Shown here piece after piece: positions 1-6,521 of a DNA stretch of 14,389 bases (its first letter is position 1; each line of letters opens with the position of its first letter). The notes under the pieces are model-generated. The model did not search any database. It was given only the letters and a program-made list of their open reading frames with translations, and was not told the DNA's origin. Source of the stretch: Candidatus Peregrinibacteria bacterium (lineage in GTDB: Bacteria > Patescibacteriota > Gracilibacteria > UBA1369 > LOWO2-01-FULL-3); NCBI GenBank assembly GCA_018664365.1, contig JABJOK010000076.1, positions 1 to 14,389 on the forward strand, written 5' to 3'. The position numbers and the translations under genes are program-made.

Positions 1-52
1 CATGAGAATAGTATAAGTCATCCATGAATCCTCTATTTTCTATCTCATTCAT
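1..52 (-). CDS. 5' end of an unidentified minus-strand gene (partial)
   Basis: On the minus strand an open frame starts at an ATG (complement of 50-52) and stays open for 17 codons to the window edge, reading MNEIENRGFMDDLYYSH. A GTG two codons earlier (56-58) is an alternative start. A promoter-like element for this strand lies just upstream (78-108), which is the main reason to call a gene here. No Shine-Dalgarno sequence is visible, as for most genes in this window. The fragment is too short to assign a family. It is weak evidence and could be chance. Confidence 0.3.
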   Translation of the reverse strand, partial: MNEIENRGFMDDLYYSH

Positions 53-77
53 TTCCACATATTTTTTACAAAGACGA

Positions 78-108
78 AATATATACCAAAATTAATCGCA
101 CCTTGCAA
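78..108 (-). promoter_or_regulatory. Candidate minus-strand promoter
   Basis: On the minus strand TTGCAA (103-108) is followed after 17 bp by TATATA (80-85), preceded by TGG as in an extended -10. A register with TATATT (78-83) and a 19-bp spacer is also possible. It would drive the partial gene at the left edge with a very short leader. The region is AT-rich, so chance matches are possible. Confidence 0.35.
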
Positions 109-131
109 TAACAATTCCAACAATTTAATAT
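103..131 (+). promoter_or_regulatory. Candidate promoter for the kinase-ribosomal block
   Basis: TTGCAA (103-108) is followed after 17 bp by TAATAT (126-131). TTGCAA is its own reverse complement, so the same hexamer can act as the -35 for both strands. Transcription would start near 138 and leave a leader of about 25 nt with no Shine-Dalgarno before the first kinase gene. Both hexamers match consensus at only four positions. Confidence 0.35.
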
Positions 132-161
132 CTACGCGCATAACAACTAATCACCTTAAAA

Positions 162-791
162 ATGGATCTTATTTTCTTTGGAATGCAGGGAGCTGGAAAA
201 GGAACTCTCGGTAAATACGTAGCAGAAAAATACGGACTTGAAGTATTTGAAACAGGAGGAGCGCTTCGAACACTCGCCCAAGAGGACAGTGAACTTGGCA
301 AAAAAGTAAAAGAAACTATTGAATCAGGACAATTAGTATCAGACGAACTAGTAATGGAGATAGTTGAAGACTTTTTAGGTAAACTTCCTGAAGGGAAAAA
401 TATGATATTTGATGGAATTCCAAGAACAAGTCACCAAGCAGAACTACTAATGGCCCTTCTGGACAAATATGAAAGACAATACAAAGCAGTTCTAATAGAT
501 ATAGCAAAAGATACAGCGCTAACACGACTTACAACACGACGTGTATGTAAAGACTGCAAAACCGTATACGCAGTAAACCACGAAGGGGATAACTGTAAAT
601 GTGGAGGAGAGCTAATGACACGAGCTGATGACAACCCTGAGGCTATTCAAAAACGACTAGACACATACGAAAACGAAACAGTTCCAGCGATAAACAAATT
701 TGAAGACAAATTAATCAAAATCAACGGAGAACCTGTCATTGAAAAAGTACAAGAACTAGCGGTTGAGGCTCTAAATCCAATAATTGGATAA
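162..791 (+). CDS. adk: Adenylate kinase-family nucleoside monophosphate kinase (paralogue 1)
   Basis: A 209-residue kinase of the adenylate kinase family, expected to catalyse ATP + AMP to 2 ADP in the cytoplasm. The P-loop GMQGAGKGT is at residues 7-15, and the AMP-site motif reads FETGGALR (29-36) where ISTGDxLR is usual. The FDGFPRT motif appears as FDGIPRT (83-89), and a LID domain spans about 122-160 with RADD at 154-157. The LID carries Cys129, Cys132, Cys145 and Cys147. The second pair is CxC instead of CxxC, so the zinc knuckle is shifted by one residue compared with the neighbouring paralogue. The ATG at 162 fits the family N-terminus but has no Shine-Dalgarno. Adenylate kinase commonly precedes map in this operon. 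A second copy directly follows, so the two may have different NMP preferences or roles (inference). Confidence 0.88.
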   Translation: MDLIFFGMQGAGKGTLGKYVAEKYGLEVFETGGALRTLAQEDSELGKKVKETIESGQLVSDELVMEIVEDFLGKLPEGKNMIFDGIPRTSHQAELLMALLDKYERQYKAVLIDIAKDTALTRLTTRRVCKDCKTVYAVNHEGDNCKCGGELMTRADDNPEAIQKRLDTYENETVPAINKFEDKLIKINGEPVIEKVQELAVEALNPIIG

Positions 792-825
792 TTCTTACCG
801 CTAAAGAACTACTAACACAGATTTC

Positions 826-862
826 AATAATCTTGATTATTCTACATAGTAATACTACTATG
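826..862 (+). promoter_or_regulatory. Candidate promoter with overlapping inverted repeats before the second kinase
   Basis: The 98-bp gap between the two kinase genes contains TTGATT (833-838), 17 bp, then TACTAT (856-861), a plausible -35/-10 pair. Two short dyads overlap it: AATAATC/GATTATT (826-841, 2-nt centre) over the -35, and CATAGTA/TACTATG (845-851 and 856-862, 4-nt loop) over the -10. The second could be an operator or a weak RNA hairpin. Neither has the GC-rich stem plus T-run of a standard terminator. Confidence 0.35.
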
Positions 863-889
863 CCCTCTTATTAAACTAATTTGAAGGAC

Positions 890-1570
890 ATGAACTCTCC
901 AAAAAGCATAATTCTCGCAGGGCCTCAAGGATCAGGGAAAGGAACTGTTGGAAAAACGATAGCAGAAAGATACGGAATGCAAATATTTGAAACTGGAGGA
1001 AAATTAAGAGAAATAGCAAAAACCACAGAAACCCCAGCCAAAGGGACTCCCGAAGAAGAAATGACAACAGATCAAAAAATAAAGGCAACAATGGAAAGAG
1101 GAGACCTGGTCTTAAATGAATTAATCATGAGCATGGTAAGAGAAGTCCTCAGCTCAATAACAGAAAACGGAGTTATTTTTGATGGAATTCCCAGAACCCC
1201 AGAACAGGCAAAGGGTCTAAAAATACTTTTAGATGAGTGCAACCAGCAATGTGAAGTAGTGCTTATAGACATCGGGGAAGAGGAAACCCTAAAACGCCTA
1301 GTCCAAAGAAAAATATGCGTAGACTGTGGAAAAAGTCCTTCTCCAAAACATAAAGAAGACAGTTGTGATTGCTGCGGAGGAAATTTAATTACCCGTCCTG
1401 ACGATCAGCCTGAGAAAATCAAAAGACGACTAAAGGATTATAGAGAAAAAACAGTACCAGCTCTTAACGAATTTGATGATATAATCAGAATCAATGGAGA
1501 ACAAAGTCCTGAAGAAGTTTTAAGTGACGTTCTCCAAGCACTAGATCCCATTTTAAAACAAACAGAGTAA
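890..1570 (+). CDS. adk: Adenylate kinase-family nucleoside monophosphate kinase (paralogue 2)
   Basis: A second adenylate kinase-family protein, 226 residues from the ATG at 890. It has the P-loop GPQGSGKGT (11-19), FETGGKLR (33-40), FDGIPRT (97-103) and RPDD (169-172). The LID has a canonical zinc set, Cys143-x2-Cys146 and Cys159-x2-Cys162, plus an extra Cys161. It shares the unusual FETGG and DGIPRT motifs with the upstream kinase, so the two probably arose by duplication within this lineage. It carries about 11 extra residues in the NMP-binding region near 45-60, rich in Thr, Glu and Pro. An in-frame TTG at 881 is a possible start, but the ATG at 890 gives the usual family N-terminus. It lies 9 bp before map. 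Whether both enzymes use AMP, or one prefers another NMP, cannot be read from the sequence. Confidence 0.87.
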   Translation: MNSPKSIILAGPQGSGKGTVGKTIAERYGMQIFETGGKLREIAKTTETPAKGTPEEEMTTDQKIKATMERGDLVLNELIMSMVREVLSSITENGVIFDGIPRTPEQAKGLKILLDECNQQCEVVLIDIGEEETLKRLVQRKICVDCGKSPSPKHKEDSCDCCGGNLITRPDDQPEKIKRRLKDYREKTVPALNEFDDIIRINGEQSPEEVLSDVLQALDPILKQTE

Positions 1571-1579
1571 AATTAGATC

Positions 1580-2338
1580 ATGGCCATTATCATAAAAACC
1601 ACAGAAGAAATTCAAAATATGCGCGAAGGAGGAAAAATCCTCGAGCAAACACTTAACGAAACCCTAAAAAGAGCAGAACCGGGAATCTCGACCTACGAAC
1701 TAGATCAATTTGCAGAAAATTATATCAAAAAAAATGGTGGTATCCCCTCTTTTAAAGGATATCAAGGCTTTCCAGGAACACTATGCACCTGCAGAAACGA
1801 AGTGATTGTTCATGGAATTCCAAAAAAAGATGACATTCTAGAAGAAGGAGACCTTTTCACTATAGACTGCGGCGTTACATACAAAGGAATGATCACCGAT
1901 GCAGCAAGAACAAAACTAATTGGGAAAGTAACTCCCGAGAAAGAGAAACTATTAAAAACAGCTATTAAAGCTCTAAGCATAGCGATTGACACTGCAAAAC
2001 CAGGAACAAGACTAGGAGAAGTTAGTAAAAACATACAAGAAGTAATTGAAGAAGCAGGGTTTTACATTATAAAAGACCTAACCGGGCATGGTGTAGGGAA
2101 AAAACTCCATGAAGACCCTTTAGTAACCAACTATTTCGACGGAAACGATGGCCCTACTCTAAAAGAAGGAATGACACTCGCTATCGAACCTATTTTCTCT
2201 GTCTCTACAGGCCAAATGAAGACATTGACTGATCAATGGACAATCGTAACCGCAGATCACTCCCCTGCTGTACAGGTCGAAAACACGATCCTTATAACAA
2301 AAACAGGCAACGAGGTACTCACTGGAGTTGTAAAATAG
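1580..2338 (+). CDS. map: Methionine aminopeptidase, type I
   Basis: A 252-residue methionine aminopeptidase that removes the initiator Met from nascent proteins at the ribosome. The five metal ligands of the pita-bread fold are recognisable: Asp96, Asp107, His170 (TGHGVG), Glu203 (AIEP) and Glu234. The substrate-side His79 lies in VHGIP. The length and the lack of an insertion fit bacterial type Ia enzymes, which usually run about 250-265 residues. The residue after the last ligand is Asn (VENTIL), where many homologues have His (EHT), a small departure next to the metal site. The gene starts 9 bp after the second kinase with no clear Shine-Dalgarno and ends in TAG. The adk-map-infA order is the common bacterial arrangement and supports the call. 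Confidence 0.96.
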   Translation: MAIIIKTTEEIQNMREGGKILEQTLNETLKRAEPGISTYELDQFAENYIKKNGGIPSFKGYQGFPGTLCTCRNEVIVHGIPKKDDILEEGDLFTIDCGVTYKGMITDAARTKLIGKVTPEKEKLLKTAIKALSIAIDTAKPGTRLGEVSKNIQEVIEEAGFYIIKDLTGHGVGKKLHEDPLVTNYFDGNDGPTLKEGMTLAIEPIFSVSTGQMKTLTDQWTIVTADHSPAVQVENTILITKTGNEVLTGVVK

Positions 2339-2367
2339 GAAATCTATAAAAAAAGTCAAAAATACTA

Positions 2368-2396
2368 TTGCATAGGCATTTTATCTCATGTAAAAT
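2368..2396 (+). promoter_or_regulatory. Candidate internal promoter before infA
   Basis: TTGCAT (2368-2373), a 17-bp spacer and TAAAAT (2391-2396) form a good sigma70-type promoter in the 101-bp map-infA gap. The predicted transcript would begin near 2403. This excludes the in-frame upstream ATG at 2368 as an infA start, because it would lie in the promoter itself. Confidence 0.5.
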
Positions 2397-2439
2397 CCTA
2401 CCGCTTTGTGTAATTAGAAACACTAAAAAGGGCATATAC

Positions 2440-2673
2440 ATGGGAAACGAGGACACAATAGAAATCATAGGAACGGTACTTGAACCGCTTCCTAATGCCA
2501 CTTTTAAAGTAGAACTCGGTGAAGAAGACGAAGAAAAGAGGACTATCACAGCCCATTTATCAGGAAAAATGAGGATGAATTACATCAAAATTCTCCCTGG
2601 TGATAAGGTAACAGTCGAATTAAGTGTCTACGATCACACAAAAGGCCGAATAACCTATAGACATAAATCATGA
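2440..2673 (+). CDS. infA: Translation initiation factor IF-1
   Basis: A 77-residue S1/OB-fold protein that binds the ribosomal A site during initiation. The central motif GKMRMNYIKILPGDKV closely matches the family signature, and the C-terminus GRITYRHKS is typical. The ATG at 2440 was chosen over the in-frame ATG at 2368 because it gives the usual size (about 72 residues). The extra 24 residues are not IF-1-like and overlap a promoter. AAAAGGG at 2425-2431 is one of the few possible Shine-Dalgarno sequences in the window. The TGA stop overlaps the rpmJ start as ATGA and is the only TGA terminator here. Reading it as sense would add only two residues before TAA. Confidence 0.96.
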   Translation: MGNEDTIEIIGTVLEPLPNATFKVELGEEDEEKRTITAHLSGKMRMNYIKILPGDKVTVELSVYDHTKGRITYRHKS

Positions 2674-2783
2674 AAGTAAGAGCATCAGTAAAGAAAATTT
2701 GTCAAAAATGCCAAGTAATTCGCAGGAAAGGCGTGGTTAGAGTTATCTGCCAAACTAAAAAACATAAGCAAAGACAAGGTTAA
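2670..2783 (+). CDS. rpmJ: 50S ribosomal protein L36
   Basis: A 37-residue protein starting MKVRASVKKIC and ending KHKQRQG, unmistakable L36. It is the zinc-binding form: Cys11, Cys14, Cys27 and His32 match the ligands of the zinc-ribbon type. It binds 23S rRNA in the large subunit. The start overlaps the infA stop by 4 bp (ATGA), indicating translational coupling, and rpsM follows 11 bp later. Retention of all zinc ligands argues against a zinc-independent paralogue. Confidence 0.97.
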   Translation: MKVRASVKKICQKCQVIRRKGVVRVICQTKKHKQRQG

Positions 2784-2794
2784 TAATAATTATT

Positions 2795-3169
2795 ATGGCA
2801 CGTATTGCTGGAGTAAATCTCCCAAAAGATAAAAGAATAGAAGCAGGATTAACAGCTATCTTCGGTATTGGAAGGCAGCTTGCTAAAAAGATAGTTGAAG
2901 AGTCAAAAATAAATCCTGATACAAAAATTCAAGACCTTACGGAGGAAGAAGAAGTTCTTTTACGTAGTTTAATCGAAAAATACTCAACAGAAGGAGATCT
3001 AAAGAGAAAAGTAGCAATGGACGTTAAGCGTCTTCAGGAAATCGGATCTTACAGAGGATTTAGACATAAGAAAGGAATGCCTGTAAGAGGACAGCGAACT
3101 CGTTACAACGCACGAACAAGAAAGGGTAAGAAGAGAACTGTCGCAAATAAAAAAATAGCAACTAAGTAA
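2795..3169 (+). CDS. rpsM: 30S ribosomal protein S13
   Basis: A 124-residue S13, the head protein of the small subunit that contacts the P-site tRNA and bridges to the 50S. It begins MARIAGVNLPKDKR, as nearly all bacterial S13 do. The RNA-binding C-terminal half has SYRGFRHKKGMPVRGQRTR (85-103) and NARTRKGKKR (105-114), followed by a short basic tail. The length is normal. The start is preceded by an A/T run with no Shine-Dalgarno. It is the first gene of the classic alpha-operon order S13-S11-S4-RpoA-L17. Confidence 0.97.
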   Translation: MARIAGVNLPKDKRIEAGLTAIFGIGRQLAKKIVEESKINPDTKIQDLTEEEEVLLRSLIEKYSTEGDLKRKVAMDVKRLQEIGSYRGFRHKKGMPVRGQRTRYNARTRKGKKRTVANKKIATK

Positions 3170-3178
3170 TTAATTTAA

Positions 3179-3595
3179 ATGTCAGAACCTAATAAAAAAG
3201 AAGAGGCAAAGAAAAAAGCCGATCTTAAGAAAAGAGCTCGTAAAAGAGCAGTTCCAGAAGGAATTGCATACGTTCACGCTTCATACAACAACACAATTAT
3301 CACTTTGACCGATCCGGCTGGTGATGTGATCGCTTGGAGTAGTGCAGGAGCAAGTGGGTTTAAGGGAGCTAGAAAGGCTACTCCATATGCAGCGCAAGTT
3401 GCTGCGGAGAATGCAGCTGAGAAATCAAAAATATACGGACTAGAAAGAGTACACGTATATGTTAAAGGCGTAGGAACAGGAAGAGAACAGGCCATTCGTG
3501 GACTTGTTGGAAATGGAATCGATTTGATCAGTATCAATGACATGACTCCAATCCCACACAACGGGTGCCGAAAAAAGAAACAACGTCGAACTTAA
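3179..3595 (+). CDS. rpsK: 30S ribosomal protein S11
   Basis: A 138-residue S11 of the 30S platform near the mRNA exit. A Lys-rich N-terminal extension of about 25 residues precedes the conserved core. The core motifs are ASYNNTIITLTDPAGDVIAW (34-53), SSAGASGFKGARKATPYAAQ (54-73) and the C-terminal DMTPIPHNGCRKKKQRR. It lies 9 bp after rpsM with an A/T-rich leader and no Shine-Dalgarno. Confidence 0.97.
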   Translation: MSEPNKKEEAKKKADLKKRARKRAVPEGIAYVHASYNNTIITLTDPAGDVIAWSSAGASGFKGARKATPYAAQVAAENAAEKSKIYGLERVHVYVKGVGTGREQAIRGLVGNGIDLISINDMTPIPHNGCRKKKQRRT

Positions 3596-3614
3596 ATTAA
3601 CTTTAATCTAAAAT

Positions 3615-4229
3615 ATGTCACGATATAGAGGAGCAGTAGTAAGGCAATCAAGAAGACTTGGACTAATGCTATTTGGAAATGGTGAAAGCAAGACAAAAGC
3701 ATTCAACAAGAAGAAGTATAAGCCTGGAGAACACGGACAAAAAAGATTCTCACAAATTTCTGAATACGGAAAACAGCTTCAAGAAAAGCAAAAAGCTCGT
3801 TTCATGTATGGAATATCTGAAAAACAATGCCGAAACTATTATAAGAAAGCATCAAAGAACGCTGGAGTTACCGGTGAAGAGTTCATGAAGATGCTAGAAA
3901 GACGTCTAGACAATGTGATTTATCGTGCTGGATTTGCGGCATCAAGGCCACAAGCAAGACAGATGGTAAGTCATTCACTTATAAAAATTAATGGACGAAG
4001 GGTTAAAACTCCTTCAATTCAAATAAAAGAAGGTGACAAGTTTGAAGTAATCGACAAAAAGAAAGATTCAAAGTTGTTTGAGGTTGTTAAGCAATCTAAG
4101 ACTAAGACTCCTAAATGGATCTCTGCAGACGTAAAGGGTCTAAAGGGAGAAGTTACAGCACTTCCAGACAAGGACGACATCGAGAGAGCAATCGACAATC
4201 AACTAATTACTGAATTCTATTCTAAATAG
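3615..4229 (+). CDS. rpsD: 30S ribosomal protein S4
   Basis: A 204-residue S4, a primary 16S rRNA binding protein. In many bacteria it also represses the alpha operon, though no such site was identified here. The N-terminus MSRYRGAVVRQSRRLG and the motif YKPGEHGQKR (35-44) are typical. The S4 RNA-binding domain starts near LERRLDNVIYRAGFA (94-108) and includes ARQMVSHSLIKINGRRV (114-130). The N-terminal region lacks the four-Cys zinc cluster seen in some S4 proteins, so this is the zinc-free form. It ends in TAG, 56 bp before rpoA. Confidence 0.97.
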   Translation: MSRYRGAVVRQSRRLGLMLFGNGESKTKAFNKKKYKPGEHGQKRFSQISEYGKQLQEKQKARFMYGISEKQCRNYYKKASKNAGVTGEEFMKMLERRLDNVIYRAGFAASRPQARQMVSHSLIKINGRRVKTPSIQIKEGDKFEVIDKKKDSKLFEVVKQSKTKTPKWISADVKGLKGEVTALPDKDDIERAIDNQLITEFYSK

Positions 4230-4239
4230 TGATTTGGCT

Positions 4240-4269
4240 TTTACTAGCCGCACCTCTTTCCCATATTAT
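4240..4269 (+). promoter_or_regulatory. Candidate internal promoter before rpoA
   Basis: TTTACT (4240-4245), an 18-bp spacer and TATTAT (4264-4269) lie in the rpsD-rpoA gap, the longest gap within the ribosomal run after infA. The start would be near 4276, about 10 nt before the rpoA ATG. The match is moderate. Confidence 0.3.
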
Positions 4270-4285
4270 CTAAAAAAAATTCACA

Positions 4286-5260
4286 ATGCATTTAATCCAA
4301 GAAGAAATAGGCATTCCGAAGATCAAGACTGACAAGATCTCAGATCACCATGTCATCTTCATCATGGAACCTCTTCCAACAGGATATGGAGTTACTCTTG
4401 GAAATGCTCTTAGAAGAGTTTTACTCTCTTCCCTACCAGGAGCATGTATTACTGCTGCAAAGATAGATGGAGTAAGCCACGAATATACAACGATCAAAGG
4501 AGTGAAGGAAAGCGTTTTAGACCTAGGACTAAACCTTAAGCTTGTAGAACTTAAAAAGACAACATCAGAAGTATCAACAATTACTTTAGAAACTTCAAAG
4601 GCAGGAAAGATCCTAGCAAAGGACATCCAATGCCCATCAGAAGTTGAAGTTCTAAATCCAGATCAATACATTTGTACTTTAGAAAAGGGAACAAAGTTAA
4701 AAATTGAAATGCGCGCAGAAAAAGGAGTGGGTTATGAACCTGCAAATGCTCGTCAAAAGAAAGAAACTGAAGCAAATATCATACTGTTAGATGCACGTTT
4801 CTCACCTGTTAAAAAGGTAAGATACGATGTTGAGGCTACTCGTGTAGCTCAGATGACAAATCTTGATAAGTTAATACTAGAGATCGAAACAACAGGAGCA
4901 ATTACTCCTGAAGATGCTCTAAAGTTTTCTTCAAACCTACTAAATTCATATTGTAATCTGTTCAATACAGAAAACATTATGATTGAAGAACAGTACATGT
5001 CAGACATCAAATCAATTCTTGAAAAAGAGAAAGAAGAAGAAGCTGCAAAGCCAGCACAAGAGTCATATACACCAATCGAAATCCTTGGATTCTCTCCAAG
5101 AACACTTAATGCACTTATCAATGGTGGTATCGGATCAATCGAACAACTTTCAAAATGTACTGAAAGTAAATTGACTAATCTCCGTGGATTTGGTAAAAAG
5201 GCGCTCACAGAAGTAAGTAGCGCTCTAGAGAAAAAAGGATTATCACTTTCTGAAGAATAA
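4286..5260 (+). CDS. rpoA: DNA-directed RNA polymerase alpha subunit
   Basis: A 324-residue alpha subunit that nucleates RNA polymerase assembly as a dimer. The N-terminal domain includes GYGVTLGNALRRVLLSSLPG (33-52), the dimer and beta-contact region. A charged linker at about 240-261 (rich in Glu, Lys and Ala) leads to a full C-terminal domain, about 262-322. That domain has the helix-hairpin-helix pattern from PIEILGFSPRTLNAL through LTNLRGFGKKALTEV. It keeps an Arg (272) near the position of the UP-element-contacting Arg265 of E. coli, so promoter UP-element and activator contacts are plausible. The length is normal (E. coli 329). It starts without a Shine-Dalgarno and is followed 9 bp later by rplQ. 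Confidence 0.97.
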   Translation: MHLIQEEIGIPKIKTDKISDHHVIFIMEPLPTGYGVTLGNALRRVLLSSLPGACITAAKIDGVSHEYTTIKGVKESVLDLGLNLKLVELKKTTSEVSTITLETSKAGKILAKDIQCPSEVEVLNPDQYICTLEKGTKLKIEMRAEKGVGYEPANARQKKETEANIILLDARFSPVKKVRYDVEATRVAQMTNLDKLILEIETTGAITPEDALKFSSNLLNSYCNLFNTENIMIEEQYMSDIKSILEKEKEEEAAKPAQESYTPIEILGFSPRTLNALINGGIGSIEQLSKCTESKLTNLRGFGKKALTEVSSALEKKGLSLSEE

Positions 5261-5269
5261 ACATAAATC

Positions 5270-5623
5270 ATGCGTCACAAAGTTAAAAAAGTAAAACTAG
5301 GATCAGATAAAGATCATACAACTGCAATCATGCGTAACCTCGCAATGGCTGTAATAATCTATGAAAAGGTAAAAACTACTGCAGCAAAAGCTAAAGCAGT
5401 TCAGCCGTTTGTAGAAAGACTTATTACAATTGCAAAAAGAGAAAATAAAGTACACTCAATTCGTGAGATAAATAAACTATTACAGCACGAGAATAGCTCA
5501 AAGAAAATTTTTGAGGTGTTGGTAGAGAAATATAAAGACCGTACATCTGGATACACAAGGCTTACAAAGCTTGGATACAGAAACGGCGACAATGCACCAG
5601 TAGTACAAATTGAACTTGTTTAA
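5270..5623 (+). CDS. rplQ: 50S ribosomal protein L17
   Basis: A 117-residue L17, a large-subunit protein near the exit tunnel. The start MRHKVKKVKLG and the blocks TTAIMRNLAMAVIIYEKVKTT (17-37, family form RxxLLRNLxxxLxxxExIxTT) and GYTRLTKLGYRNGDNAPVV (94-112) are conserved. The length equals that of typical short bacterial L17 without a C-terminal extension. rplM starts 6 bp after its stop. Confidence 0.96.
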   Translation: MRHKVKKVKLGSDKDHTTAIMRNLAMAVIIYEKVKTTAAKAKAVQPFVERLITIAKRENKVHSIREINKLLQHENSSKKIFEVLVEKYKDRTSGYTRLTKLGYRNGDNAPVVQIELV

Positions 5624-5629
5624 AACGAT

Positions 5630-6058
5630 ATGAAAACATCACTAGCAAAAAAAGAAGAAGTAAACACAGTATGGTATCTAATAGACGCCACAGACATGGT
5701 TCTTGGTCGTTTATCAACTACAATTGCCAACAAATTACGTGGTAAGGACAAGCCTTGCTTCTCTCCTCACATGGATTGTGGAGATCACGTAATCGTTATC
5801 AATACAGATAAAATTAAAATGACTGGTACAAAAGAACAGTCAAAAATGTATGCACGTCATTCAGGATACCCTAGTGGATTCAGAGAAGAGTCAGCTGAGG
5901 TTCTAAAAGGAAGAAAGCCTACAAAATTGCTTGAATTATCAGTAAAAGGAATGCTTCCAAAGAACAAACTCAGAGACAACTTCATGAAGAAGCTAAAACT
6001 ATATCCTGGAGAAGAGCACGAACATAAAGCTCAAAACCCTGTAAAACTAGACGTTTAA
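5630..6058 (+). CDS. rplM: 50S ribosomal protein L13
   Basis: A 142-residue L13, an early-assembly large-subunit protein. Conserved features are WYLIDATDMVLGRLST (15-30), GDHVIVINTDKIKMTG (51-66), the ARHSGYPSG loop and VKGMLPKNKLR near the C-terminus. The length is usual. rplM-rpsI form a conserved pair, which here directly follows rplQ, as in many bacteria. The ATG is 6 bp after the rplQ stop with no Shine-Dalgarno. Confidence 0.97.
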   Translation: MKTSLAKKEEVNTVWYLIDATDMVLGRLSTTIANKLRGKDKPCFSPHMDCGDHVIVINTDKIKMTGTKEQSKMYARHSGYPSGFREESAEVLKGRKPTKLLELSVKGMLPKNKLRDNFMKKLKLYPGEEHEHKAQNPVKLDV

Positions 6059-6068
6059 ATTAAAAATA

Positions 6069-6521
6069 ATGCCAACAACTAAAAAAACTGTAAAAAAAGA
6101 AGAGAAAGAGACTCCAAAAAAGGCCGCGCCAAAGGGGAAGTATACTTATGCCAATGGTAAAAGAAAATCAGCAGTTGCAAGAGTAAGACTTTACAAAGGA
6201 ACTGGTGAAATAACAATCAACGATAAGACAATTTCAGAATATGTTGCAGTTAAGGCACTAATTGGTCTTATAAAATCTCCATTCAAGCTAACTGGACACG
6301 TTAACAAGTTTGACGTTAGCGCAAAGGTAGATGGTGGAGGAGTAACAGCTCAAGCAGAAGCAGTTCGTCATGGAATTGTAAAAAGCTTGATCGAAGCTGA
6401 TCCTCTAGCAAAACCTGTTCTAAAAAAGGCTGGACTAATTACTCGAGACTCACGTACAAAAGAACGAAAGAAATTCGGTCTTAAACGTGCTCGTAAAGCT
6501 CCACAGTTCAGTAAACGTTAA
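6069..6521 (+). CDS. rpsI: 30S ribosomal protein S9
   Basis: A 150-residue S9 whose C-terminal tail reaches the P-site tRNA. The tail ends in the conserved SKR, and the core has GKRKSAVARVRLYKGTG (30-46) and VDGGGVTAQAEAVRHGI (87-103). The first 25 residues are a Lys/Glu/Ala/Pro-rich extension not needed for the fold, similar in style to the S11 extension here. Its TAA stop (6519-6521) overlaps the stop of the convergent gene in a shared TTAA. Confidence 0.97.
   Translation: MPTTKKTVKKEEKETPKKAAPKGKYTYANGKRKSAVARVRLYKGTGEITINDKTISEYVAVKALIGLIKSPFKLTGHVNKFDVSAKVDGGGVTAQAEAVRHGIVKSLIEADPLAKPVLKKAGLITRDSRTKERKKFGLKRARKAPQFSKR

Noticed and set aside
881..889. TTG start for the second kinase at 881
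   Set aside because: It adds only three residues, and the ATG at 890 gives the standard kinase N-terminus.
2368..2439. A longer infA starting at the ATG at 2368
   Set aside because: The extra 24 residues do not resemble IF-1 and coincide with a well-formed promoter (TTGCAT-17-TAAAAT).
4849..5271. A 140-codon open frame antisense to rpoA
   Set aside because: It lies entirely opposite conserved rpoA and rplQ coding sequence, has no family motifs and no promoter or start context; a shadow frame.
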